This document shows positions 33,211 through 44,119 of a stretch of 64,000 nucleotides of DNA, piece after piece (position 1 is the first letter of the stretch; the number at the start of each line of letters is the position of its first letter). The notes beneath the pieces are model-generated. The model was not told the DNA's origin and made no database searches. It saw only the letters and a list, made by a program, of their open reading frames with translations. The DNA comes from Toxoplasma gondii ME49 (taxonomy: Eukaryota; Apicomplexa; Conoidasida; Eucoccidiorida; Sarcocystidae), in contig NC_031472.1 of assembly GCF_000006565.2 (NCBI RefSeq), forward strand, positions 1,792,227 through 1,856,226. The letters are read 5' to 3'. The position numbers and the translations under genes are program-made.

Positions 33211-33573
33211 ATGGCGTCTGTAAAACGCGTCGTTGTGGCGGTAATGATCGTGAACGTGCTGGCTTTAATTTTTGTGGGCGTTGCCGGTTCAACGCGTGAC
33301 ACAGGGTCAGGCGGGGATGACTCCGAAGGTGCTTGGGGGGGTGAACAACAACAGGTACAACAACACGGACAAAGTGAAGACCGATCGTTATTCGAAAGGG
33401 GAAGAGCAGCGGTGACTGGACATCCAGTGAGGACTGCAGTGGGACTTGCTGCAGCTGTGGTGGCCGTTGTGTCACTACTGCGATTGTTGAGAAGGAGGAG
33501 GAGACGCGCGATTCAAGAAGAGAGCAAGGAGTCTGCAACCGCGGAAGAGGAAGAAGTTGCCGAGGAAGAGTAA
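33211..33573 (+). CDS. GRA5: Dense granule protein GRA5
   Basis: A 120-residue intronless gene starting at an ATG at 33211 (ACAAAATGGC). GRA5 is secreted from dense granules and inserts in the membrane of the parasitophorous vacuole. The sequence shows an N-terminal signal peptide (VVVAVMIVNVLALIFVGVAG, residues 7-26), an acidic Gly/Gln-rich ectodomain, a second hydrophobic span at about 76-93 (AVGLAAAVVAVVSLLRLL), a run of six arginines just after it, and a glutamate-rich C-terminus. This order and the wording match GRA5 as I know it, nearly end to end. A handful of positions in the ectodomain and the basic run appear to differ from my memory of the type I strain allele, which could mean another T. 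gondii lineage or Hammondia. The family is restricted to tissue-cyst coccidia, so this gene sets the taxonomy of the window. Confidence 0.93.
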   Translation: MASVKRVVVAVMIVNVLALIFVGVAGSTRDTGSGGDDSEGAWGGEQQQVQQHGQSEDRSLFERGRAAVTGHPVRTAVGLAAAVVAVVSLLRLLRRRRRRAIQEESKESATAEEEEVAEEE

Positions 33574-35229
33574 GGGGCACTGTGTTGCTCGGCTCTTTGT
33601 TGTCTCAGCGTGAGGATTTAGTGCGTGTAGCGGAGCATGTATCGATCGATACAGGCACGGTTGGACGTGTCGTCTGTATCCCTTGTGGCAGACGGCAGAC
33701 GTCATTGTCAGAGCGTGTTGCACGTTGGAAGAAAATGTGTTGGTGTAATCGCTCGTCGGACAGATACCGAGGGAGGTTGCGTGATGATCGTTGTGGTGCG
33801 TAGAGGTGTGCCTCGTGATAACATGAAGGGCAAGGACCTTTTTTGTCGAGCACATACTCAAACCAGTGATTGTGCGAGGCGGGTTGCACGCGACTTTGAT
33901 CCATTACAGTTAAATATGCCGAAGGCCGTGGCCTGATTCGCACACAAGGCGCACAGACGTACCGTTGATGAGAGGAAACCGGCCACGTCGGCCCACCCAT
34001 ATCATATGCAGGAGACCAATCGAAATAAGTTTCTACGAGCAGATTCAAAGAGCAGAAACTTATAATACCGGAATAGTGATGTGTTTTTGTACGACGGTTT
34101 CAACAAACACGCTGAAGATGCTCCGTAGTCGCGGAGTCACCGGATCGTGGTGTACGCAGTGCATTAGTTGTCACTTGTTCAGGGTGATGTATGAGTTTAG
34201 GCTTTTTTATGCTGCCTGTGGGTTGCCCACGTTTAGTAATTTACCGCAATCTGTCTTGCACCAGTAAGATGCTCAGAAGTGAACGCCACTACCTACGCTT
34301 AAGAGACGTCACGAGCGTCTTGCGCAGAAGACGGTAATGCTTTTCTCCTGCAGGTCTATGTACGCGTAACTCTAGCACATGAGAGACGGTACTAGAGGAT
34401 CTACTCGCTTGCTCGCAAAGATGATGAAATTTCAAAGCCTTGAGGGTTACAGTTTGTGCACAGTACCTTACGAGGAAATTAACGCACACGCATCAGTCAT
34501 CAGTAATCAGTTCTTCATCTACATCATGTTTGCGGCGGGGAACAAACGAATTCACCGTAGTTCGCTGCGAACTCAGGACACTGATGCTAACTGTGGTCTT
34601 CACTTCGTGGCCAGAAAACATTGATTCGTGGCCACGTCCAGACATGTACCCCGCCATACGTTTGTTGATGGCCTGCACAGACACGCAAAAACAGAACTAT
34701 CAAATGAACCGCTGCCACTCACGGCGAACCATCACACAGCACACGTCTGTACACCCAGCCTAAACAGCAACTCATAAACAGAATTTGAGATGCTTTGCAG
34801 CCGGCTACAAAATACAGACGTGACAAGTACCGCGTGGTTCCGCAGCAACACCGCTTCAATCGAGCACCACCGACGAAAAAAGCCCAATGACATGTCATTC
34901 CTGTTTGCGACCCTGCGCCCCACATGACTGTTTCGACTATGTACGAATAATCCAGCATTTGCATCACACCACAAAACACGATGACGGCGGTGTCGCAGTT
35001 TCTACAGCGCTAGAAACCGGCATCCTCGAGCTGTTCTGCTTCTTTTCGAGAAATGCAGCATTACAATTTTGCCTGCAATGCGGTGTTGCTAAAGACAAGA
35101 AAGGGGATCACGCACAACTCTGTACAACGCTCTTGACACTGCAGACAACGATGTAATACCGCCTGATTCTGCACGGCGTCCTCTGAAGACGCAAGATTGA
35201 AAGGTGACTTCCTTTCGCCGACTACTTAC
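33574..35229. other. Convergent intergenic region; the missing last exon of the SPF30-like gene should lie here
   Basis: It contains the GRA5 3' flank and must contain the 3' end of the Tudor-protein gene. I searched the minus strand for the conserved C-terminal SIFASP-type motif and found no convincing match, only a weak LRSIF-like reading near 34110. Confidence 0.4.
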
Positions 35230-38188
35230 GCGTTTGTTGAATTTTTGCCAAGCTTTCGCACGTTCGTCCGCATCTTTCTCTGCCATTTCCAATTGCTGCT
35301 GGGCCTTGATTGCCTTAACGCGCCGTTTCTTCGAGCTTTTCTGAGCTTCTGTGTCTGATGTGAGAAAACAACAGAAAGGGAAGAGCAGGCGTCCAAAAAG
35401 CGCAAATGCATGTTGTATTGACGTTGTTCAGGTAGCAAACAGGTTGCATATTGTGTAGGGACGAACACATGCATTCATGAATTCGCGATAGACACATGTG
35501 CACACCTCTCGAAAGAGACACAGACAGATAAAGCCGAATCCTTCTCTTCCTTCGAACCCAAGGCAGCCAAGCTGTGTCCGTTTCTTTACCTGTCGGCTTG
35601 GTTGCAAGGTACTGAGGGATTCTGTATCCACCCGGAGTGATGATTTCTTTCACTCTTCTCTTGGGCGCGTCGTTCTTTGGCTTCTTCAAACGCACTTGGT
35701 CGAACTTCACCTCCTCCGTGTTCCCATATTCGGTGTAAGTGACCTTGTATCCTCCCGCCGTGTGTTCGTCAATTACACAGTCGTACCACTTCCTGCGTGC
35801 AAAACGGACATCCAAATGCACACGAGTTCTTTGCGTACACACCGTTACATTCAGGAGCAGTCTGTCACACTCGATGATCTCAAGTGTTCGAAGTGGTTGG
35901 TGTAACTCAAATCAGGTCCAGACACACGCTGAATGGACCAGTGTCAGATGACCCTGATTATCGTTGTCGTACTGATACGTGGTGTTCCATCGCTGCCGTT
36001 TCTACAATGCGTATCTTCCTTTGTTCTGGTAAACAATAGAACTGGGATGCGCCAGCTCAACAATTCTCTAGTCATGTGAATTAAAATACATAAAAATACG
36101 AGAGGCTCTTGTACCACTAAACTTCGCAAATTCCCCATGTGCGCCGACAGAGGCGAAAACAACTGTTTTTTTCTCTCTGAGTTCCTTCACTCCTTTATTT
36201 TTCTCACCCGTCTTCCGAGTAAATGGCCTGCGCCGCGGCACCAGGAGGAATCGCCGACGGCGGAACTGGAGCAAGAAGCTGAACTTGGTGGACGGGGTAC
36301 TCCTGTTGGTTTTTCCACCCAATGAATTCCACTAAAACGCGTTCGCCTTGCTAGTAAAAAACATGCAAGTGACAACAAACATGTGGTCACACTGAGGCTT
36401 TCTTCAGAGCTTCACAGCTCCGTCTGCAGACTTCTCGACATATCTGACGCGTTCTCTCTCTTTGCCTCTCTGCAATCTCACACAGCTCCATACGAACAGA
36501 CAAACAGACCTACTTTTCCCGGATATATATATATATATATATATGCATACGTATATATGTATATATACGCATACGTATATATATATATATATATCGACAT
36601 GCACGGACAAGAAGGGTGGACAAACCCGATCCTGAATATCGAGTTGTGTGAGACAACACCAATCGTCTCATATAAAGAAAAACAGAGACAGGGAGATAGA
36701 ATCACACACCCGGAAAGAACAAAGCGACCATGCTCTGCCAAATACACCATCGCCGAAATCTTTATTTTTTGTCAGACAGACACGCAAACCGACAGAGAGA
36801 AGCCGGAAAAATACGACCGGCACAAGAAACGAGAAGAGCGAGGTAAAATGGCCACTCACAGAGTCATCTATACGTATGAATGCATACATATGTTTACATA
36901 TTTGAACTCAGCGCTCGAACAGATCTCTGGCGCTTGCGGCCTTGTTTGTCTGGAAGAAAATGTCCACATTTCGTACCTTGCTTTTCTTCAAATCCAGGAT
37001 TTCGGCGTAGAATTTTTTGCCCTCGTATTCGGCGAGACATGTGCGCCCCACGACCGAAGAGCCGCTCGACAGATGCGTCAGCCGCGGGCCTCCTTCAGAG
37101 ATTTCTGCACTGCCTTGTTTTTCTTCACTTGCATCTGCATGCAGTTTCTCTTTCTCTGGCCTCTCCTCTGCTTCCTTCTCCTCTTTTTGCGAAACTTCTC
37201 TCGGGGCCTCGCTCGGCTGAACAACAAGGTCTGCAGATCGACCGAACCAAACAAACGACAGGGAAAAAAAGAAGCATGTGGGACTCATTCGCTGCATCTC
37301 TACAGAACTGTGTTGAGAAGTACACAGAGAAAACTTCACACATACACATACACATTTGGAGATTGACATGGACAAACCATTTCCTGGAGACTTTGCGGTG
37401 CGTCTGTGCGTACACGCCTGTGAGTTCAGCGAAGACGATTCACCATAAAGGCAAATACTGCTGAAGACCGGAACATCTAGGAAAGGCAAGGGCAGCCAAG
37501 AGACGATATCTCTCTGAAAACTGCTCTAGAGCTACGAATACCGACGAACGCGCTGGTATTCCTCCCCGTGCGTTGAGCCTTCCTCAGTCCGGCGACTTAC
37601 CTAGTTTCTCGGCCTCTGTTTGCGTTTGTGCTTGAAAAGAAATCAAATCTTTGGTGAGCGAAATGACTTCTTCCAAATCGCTCTTGAGTTTCAACAAGTC
37701 GGACTCCTCAGGCTGCAGTTTCAGGGCCTCATTGACTTGCTCCAACTGCTCCTCATACTGTTGGAGCTTTGCCTGCACCCGGGTTGACCACCACAAAAAA
37801 CTCGAGCAGTGGCTCCTCTTCTTTACTTTATTGAAGTGTATACAAAAAAGTGCTTGTGAGTGAACTTTCGGTCGCACACATATGCCATCATATATATATA
37901 TATATATGCATATATATGCATATATATGTATATATATATATATATGTATAGACGTATGCGTATGCACAAATACTGTTTGTGCAAACGGTTGTATTTTCAA
38001 CAGCAACGGTATGAAGACACGCCTGCATGCTCACTTCAGCGACTGCCTGTCTCCGTGTCTGCAGATGCATGCAGACAGTCCTTCGTTTTCGTTTCCGCAT
38101 CTCTGTGTGTAGGTCAACAGGTGCCTTCATGGAGCAGAGTTTGGAGACTCACCTGAAGGTCTTCGATCGTGTCCTCGAGCTCCGCCAT
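35230..38188 (-). CDS. SPF30/SMNDC1-like Tudor-domain splicing factor (3' exon not found)
   Basis: Five exons join in phase: 38188-38153 (MAELEDTIEDLQ), 37772-37601, 37230-36977, 35788-35590 and 35354-35230. SPF30 is a spliceosome assembly factor whose Tudor domain binds dimethyl-arginine on Sm proteins. Exon 2 gives the family's N-terminal helix region (EESDLLKLKSDLEEVISLTKDL), very close to human SMNDC1. Exon 3 is an acidic linker ending at the first half of the Tudor domain (GRTCLAEYEGKKFYAEIL); exon 4 supplies the rest (GGYKVTYTEYGNTEEV), with Tyr and Asn of the aromatic cage in place. Exon 5 is the Lys-rich helix (RVKAIKAQQQLEMAEKDADERAKAWQKFNKR written as two parts: RVKAIKAQQQLEMAEK and DADERAKAWQKFNKR). 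That is 262 codons against 238 in human, but the conserved C-terminal tail is missing. The donor after exon 5 (CGC|GTAAGT) is strong, so a further exon must exist. Confidence 0.82.
36523..36594. repeat. (TA)n-rich microsatellite
   Basis: Alternating TA broken by GCATACG and TATGTA units, inside intron 3 of the SPF30-like gene. Confidence 0.9.
37890..37950. repeat. (TA)n/TATATGCA microsatellite
   Basis: Alternating TA with two TATATGCA units, inside intron 1 of the SPF30-like gene. Confidence 0.9.
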
Positions 38189-40573
38189 CGTCACAAATCA
38201 GCCTCTGTTTATTTTCCGAGAGTCCAGAAGACGATGTTTCTTCCGCGCCTCCTGTCTGATCACGTTTCTTTCCTTAAACGCTTGTTTAACTAAGGGAAGA
38301 CAAGTAGGGACGGCCAAACCAGCTCGAGAACAGACAGTTAAACGGTAGAGGCACCGGCAAACATAGGCATTATTGCTCAAACACAATCAAGGGATCCCTA
38401 ACCGCTCGTTACATCGCACCTGGGCACCTTCTGCTCGCTTCAAGCCTCACAGAAATTTCCACCAAACGCGTATGTGTATCCGAGCAACTCTGAGGGGCGG
38501 ACCTGGGAAGAACCCTACACTTTTACCACGCAGGCGCGTGTCTCTCTTGAACGGAAGACACCCTATGTGAAAACGTTTCCCAAAAAACTGCAAACTACTC
38601 GGCAACTCTGCTTGTGGACGCCTTAACGCCCTGGCAGACTGGCGAAGATGAAAACAACGATATCTGTGTCGATACAAAAGCCGCACCGGACACGCATTTC
38701 TACACGTATGCTTCCCTTCGTTTGCCAGCGTTTATTCCCGGAGTATTTTATATGAATGAAGAGAAACAGAACCGGGAACGACTTTTTTTTTCGCGCTGCG
38801 TGCACGACGACCTGAATGGTGCGCTTCGCCGCGGCGACTTTCAAAGAGGATTACAGCAAGCGTTCTTTTGGAAACTGCCTGAGCGCTGGGAGCTTCTGGA
38901 GAGCGCGCGCCTATTTACAGCATAAGTTCGACGATAAAGAGAAAAAACAGAAGAAAGTGACGCAGAAAACCACGAATCTGCATCGACGTAGGATCACGGG
39001 AACTGAAGACCCGCCGTACATAGGGACGAACAAAAGGGCGTTTTGTGGAAGAAGACCTGCACCAGTAATGCATCAACGGTGGAAATGCGGGAAGCACATA
39101 CACGTGCAGACGTACTCGACAACTATCAAGTCCAACAAAGAAGCGTTTTCACGGCGCGACGGGGTTTCAGCCCTCAAAACGGACTAGACGGGGGCGGCCA
39201 GGTCACAGATCGCCTGACGAGGAAGCAGAAAAGCGACTAGAAAGCGCAACTCCCGGGAGAGACCTGCACATTCCTTGGTCAGATGGGGCTTCGCACCGCC
39301 TCGTCGCATTAGGGGGAAAACGAACTACGGATGGAGAAACATTTGCTATATTCTTAGAAATTCTCAAGGGGGGCGGAGAGAAGCAGGCGCACGCATTCGT
39401 GATCGTCTGCATGCGACCGTCCATGTCGCGAAAACGGTCGCGAACAGTCAACAGGACGGATGGAAATCAAGCAAGGAATGAGGAACCTGTGGACCGAGAC
39501 GAGTTCCCAAGTTTTTTCAAAGAAGAGGATGGGATTTTCCTCGCATTTTCCGCCGGTCTTGCCGGAAAAAATTCGAGACCACCGCAGGGACCGTTTCTTG
39601 AGTGTATGAACCTTCTGCTGCGAAAAGAGCACCGGGCCGACAGCGCTCACAAAGAGGCGCCGTTCCGGAAATAAAGATGCACCGCAAGAGGAAGAGGCTT
39701 TCTTCTGGACACAGACACAAAGAAGAAGGCACCGGGAAAAGCAAAGCGTCATCTTCGTACACAAAAAGAAAGAAGACCGAAGATCTTGCCTCACAGAGCA
39801 GGTATTGGTATGATAACGGCTACGCGCAACACCGCGAGGGCCAAGCACAGACAGCTGACTTTGTGTTTCTCCTTCTTCTTCTTCGAACAGCACATGTACA
39901 CTTTCGTTCCCTGTTTGTAGCGTGTTCTTCGCACTCTGTCCAGTGGAAAGGACAAATTCGAGGAGGAATGCTCTTTTTTGTCCCGCTACCCTTGGCTTTT
40001 TAGGCACTCACCTCTTCGTGGCTCGTCGCTGTTCACACAAGAAAAATTGTGTAGACATGTGTTTAGCGAAAGCAGCCTTGACAGCGCGCTGATGCTTGCC
40101 GTCGAATCTTGCAATCGCTTGAAGCTCGAAACGAAGGAGGCTTATGAGAAGGCTGTTCTGTTTTTTCCATACGTTTGGGACTTCCCGTACAGACCAACCC
40201 CGGATGATGTACGCTTCTCCGTATTCAGCCACAATTTCCGGGAAATTCTCGTCTTTCAAACACGTACCAGTGTGTACTTTCCATGAAACGTTGGAGAAAC
40301 ACCGCGAGAAACACCCACGTGCTCTCGGTGCATGTTCCTCTCTGTCCCTATCGCCGGTGCTCTAACCTGTCATCGTTTCGAAGAAAACAGGGTTTCGTCA
40401 GATGCTCAAATGTCCGCTTATCTTTCGGCCCACCACGTCACACGAGTGCGCTTTTCTGATAACAGAAAAACGCTGAAATTTCATCTGCACCAGGAAACGC
40501 GAGTGTGCTTCTCGCCGTGGTTCACTGGCAAACTCAACTGTTTGCCAGGGGACCCGATAGGCCGTTAGACACG
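38189..40573. other. Divergent intergenic region between the SPF30-like and FAM221A-like genes
   Basis: Should hold both promoters and 5' UTRs. On the minus strand an open frame at 40259-40012 ends at a perfect-looking donor (GAAGAG|GTGAGTG) and includes an ATG at 40058. It could be the first exon of a small gene, but no partner exon could be joined convincingly. Confidence 0.45.
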
Positions 40574-42813
40574 ATGAGTGGCCGATTTTCACAACAAGAT
40601 CTCCGTCATGTCGAGGCGTACTTGGAGTACAGAAATATTGTTGGAGACACCGACAACGGCGTCTTGTTAAGCCGTCAAGTACGGCGGAAACTCACAGGGA
40701 AATCTGTGTAGCCATACGAAAGCGCCAGTTGAGACAAGGCACAGAAATGGATGACAGATACTTCATAACGTGAGTGATCCAGTAAAGCCGCGAGATGTTG
40801 GCCTTCGTCCGGATCTTTCATTCATAGGTCACATCCGCCGTAACTGAAATCCAGCGCATCGCGCGCCTCAGAGCTGTTTTCGTGCATGCATCTATGCGTC
40901 TATGCGTCTATGCGTTTAGGTATCTAGACATCTACGTGTGGACTTTCAATACTGCATGTTTCACTTGTGATTCTGGAGTTGGTCGACGTGGAGTTGCCTG
41001 TGCCTGGTTTTTTCAGGAGTACGAAGCGGTGCGGGAGCGTGCAGCGGCGGCGAGCAAGAATCCTTTGCGAGTCATTTGGAGGAACACCGTCAGCGGCCTG
41101 GACTGCCGGAATGTGGGTCCGGCATCTTCATGTTTATGCGGCCATCGGCTGCGGGACCACGACTGGATGGCGACTGAGACGAAAGCGGTGAAGTGCCGCA
41201 TGCAGGGGTGCAAATGTCCGCTCTTCGAATTCATTCCGGTGAACGGCTCTCAAGACATCAAATGCAGATGCAAGCACTCGTACCAAGATCACGACGTGCT
41301 CTCAAGAAAATGCATGCGCTGTACCTTTCGACAAAAGAGCCCTGCCTTCTCCACAAAGCAAAAGGCCATGAAGACGCAAACCACTTCCTCGACGCTGTGC
41401 ACAGGATTTCTGCCTTCCTACACTTGTTCGTGTGGGTCCGCGTACGCTGCCCACGAAACCGTTTTCGAAACAGCAAGCGAAGGGAGGAAACGAGGCGAGC
41501 CAGACGTCGGAGGAGCGACCAGCGCAGATGCAGGCAGCTCTGCTTTCATGGGCGGGATATCAGGTAAATAGACTCAAGTGAAAGTCACCAGAGACCGGGG
41601 GAAGGCTGGGGAAGTGGATATGTTTTTCTCCAGCTCGTCGCGGAGATGTTGAAGAAGCGCCTCGTACTCGCGAGTCACGCCTCTACCTATCAACGTCTCT
41701 GTGTGTGTGTGTGTCCGTATTGCCTTTGTACTTATTGATGTCTCACTCGATATAGGAAGATCCACTTTTCTTGAACTCTTCACACCTGTCCTTCGCGATG
41801 TATAACAACGCGCGCATAAATGTGTATGTATCTGCTTCTGAACCTGCCATTCTGCTTTCTTCGACTTATGCCGATGTGTGAACATTGCATCTTCATTGTT
41901 GCTTGCCTCCCCATGGAACTTTGCCTATCGCTATCGACCAGTCTGTCAACCACTGTTTGTCTGTCGGTGGCGGCTTCCGTAATTGCATGGTGCGCATTCT
42001 TTTTGTTCACGTATATATGTGGTTCGCAGTCTGCAGTGCATTCCTTGCTTATTTGCGTATGCGTGGTACTGCACACAGCAACGCGCTTCTTTTTCTTTCA
42101 AAGAAATCTTTCACATGAATGCTTTTGAAAGATATAAAAGACAATTGTGCGACCGGTAAAGTTCACGCTTATTGAACGCATTTTCTGCTTTTTGTACAGC
42201 ACGCGCGTCTCCGCTCTTGTCTGTGCAGATTCGGGACTGCGCAGAAGTGTGCAGGTCCTCATCAGCTCAAGATGTCCTCTTTGGCTTTTGCCAGAAAACC
42301 GAATCGTACTTTTTGGTGTCCAGTTTCATGTTTCATGCTCTTCTTTTGCCTGCTCCGGTGATTCTCCCAGGTCATTGTTTTTTCGAGACAGGGCATCTCT
42401 TTGAAGGTCGGGCACTGCATCCTCCCACCCAGGGAAGATTCACTTAGGAGATTCAGAATCACATGCTTCCTTCTAGAGTCTGGCATTCCGGTTCCCGTTT
42501 GCAGGCGCGATGTTGCCGTTTCTACTTTCTCGCCTTTTCTTCTGTATGCCTGTCCGCAGATTTCACGAGTCTGCTGGACGGCATGGACAGAATGTCTCTC
42601 TTCTGTGACGATCCACAGCGGCGCTTGAGAGACCAGCACGCAGGCGCGACACGGGCAGCACCAGGCGCAAATGTCCCACTGAGCTGTGAAGAACGCAGGG
42701 CCTCTGAGCGAAACCTTTTACGCACAAAGGACTCGAAAAAGAGTGATGATGTTCTTTATCTCCTTTTCACGCCTTGCTCTTTCAAGACGCCCGCGGCGAG
42801 GACTCAAGCCTGA
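40574..42813 (+). CDS. FAM221A-like cysteine-rich protein
   Basis: Three exons, 40574-40678, 41017-41563 and 42560-42813, join in phase to give 301 residues. Exon 1 matches the N-terminus of vertebrate FAM221A (VEAYLEYRNIVGD against EYLEYRRIVGE). Exon 2 carries the family core: NTVSGLDCRNVGPASSCLCG with HRLRDHDW, then GCKCPLFEFIPVNGSQDIKC, CRCKHSYQDHD, and the third repeat TCSCGSAYAAHETVFET. The paired Cys and His in CxCGHxxxxHD, CKCxxF, CRCKHxxxDH and CxCGxxxxxHE look like metal-binding sites. The MGGISG segment at the exon 2/3 join, followed by FTSLLDGMDRM, matches the MGGLTGFSSL end of the human core. The last 60 residues are divergent. Function of FAM221 proteins is not established. Splice sites and homology both support the model; the roughly 1 kb second intron has no coding signal. 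Confidence 0.85.
41701..41714 (+). repeat. (TG)n microsatellite
   Basis: Seven TG units within intron 2 of the FAM221A-like gene. Confidence 0.7.
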
Positions 42814-44119
42814 GACTGACTGCAGGGAAAAGGACAACCCATCATATTTTGCTTTTTTCTCTCCCCAGAAACTTGTGAATTGGCAACGTCACTTGATTCG
42901 CATTCTGAAAAGATGTAGATTACGATGTACAGTTACACAGCAAATGGCACTGCATCTAGCTACGTACGTATTGGAAAAATAAGGTGGATATACAAGTTTG
43001 CATCCCCACACAGCCACATATATATATATATATATATCGGCGCGTATTTGTATGTTTCACAATACTTGTTTTCTTCTTCCGATCTGAGCGATGCGGGGAA
43101 AAGCGGCGAGTCGTAGCCAGAGCACAAACATAGCGAGTTCCAGACTGCATGTTTCTCGCCTAGCGTTGAGATATTTTGGGATGATTCCACGCGTTCTGTT
43201 TTGTGAAGTACGTACGGCGTGAGCATTTCCCGTTTCAGATTTTATCGATTCACTCTTGATAGAACGATTCGTTTCTGCCGTAAAAACTGCGTACATATTG
43301 TGCTGATGCAGGACCTGTTGCTACATAATATATGCTTCGTTCGCGCATGTGTAGCCAGCGTTCTGTTTCCCCTCCGTACAAAAGTTCTTTTGCTTTCGCG
43401 TGCACTGCAGTTTCCTTTGCGAACTGTATTCCCAAAGATTCTGTGACGAACTGTGGGAACCTTTTCAGTGCTGAGCCCGCAACGGTGCTAGACCCTCTGA
43501 AGCAGAGGATTTGCGGAAGATAGAAGATGGAATCACATTTCACATCTGAAATACTGTATAGATGCCGAGATAATGATTCTGTGTATGCCTCTGGAGACCA
43601 CTGATCACCTATAACGCGCCTGCAAGCCCGGCCACCACCATCGCGTACTCCGTTATCTACGGGGTAGAATGAAGTCCTTAGAACGGTGCTCTATGAGTTT
43701 TGACGCTACTCATAAAACTTGTCGCAAAGTACAGACATCATATGATCTTCGTCTGTGGTTCGTGCTTGTGACCAGCGTCGATCATCCATTCCTAACAATG
43801 GAGACCCGTTTTCGCGTGTCTTGTGTTTTCACCTCCGTGGTTTTCCCCACTTCCTTCAACCCGTAGGTTTGGTCGAATGCTTTTGTTTTCACCACCACGG
43901 CAACAGCAAACCATCACACGCGAACAGCTGTCGATATGGAGGTACACCGTACATAGTATACGCCCACCTGAGGCGAGGTAGGGAGCACCCCGCCCCAGCC
44001 TGTACGCCAGAGCTACGGGTGTGAACGTAAACAGCCTCCGACACACAAAGAACAACATCCTTGTTTGGGTGCATTCTCCCCACCATTCACTCCTGGGAAA
44101 CCCACACGCGACATACAGT
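42814..44119. other. Convergent intergenic region between the FAM221A-like and EF-1alpha genes
   Basis: Shared 3' flanks. A (TA)n tract lies at 43017-43037. No open frame has a motif or supportable splice structure. Confidence 0.55.
43017..43037. repeat. (TA)n microsatellite
   Basis: Ten uninterrupted TA units in the convergent intergenic region. Confidence 0.9.
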
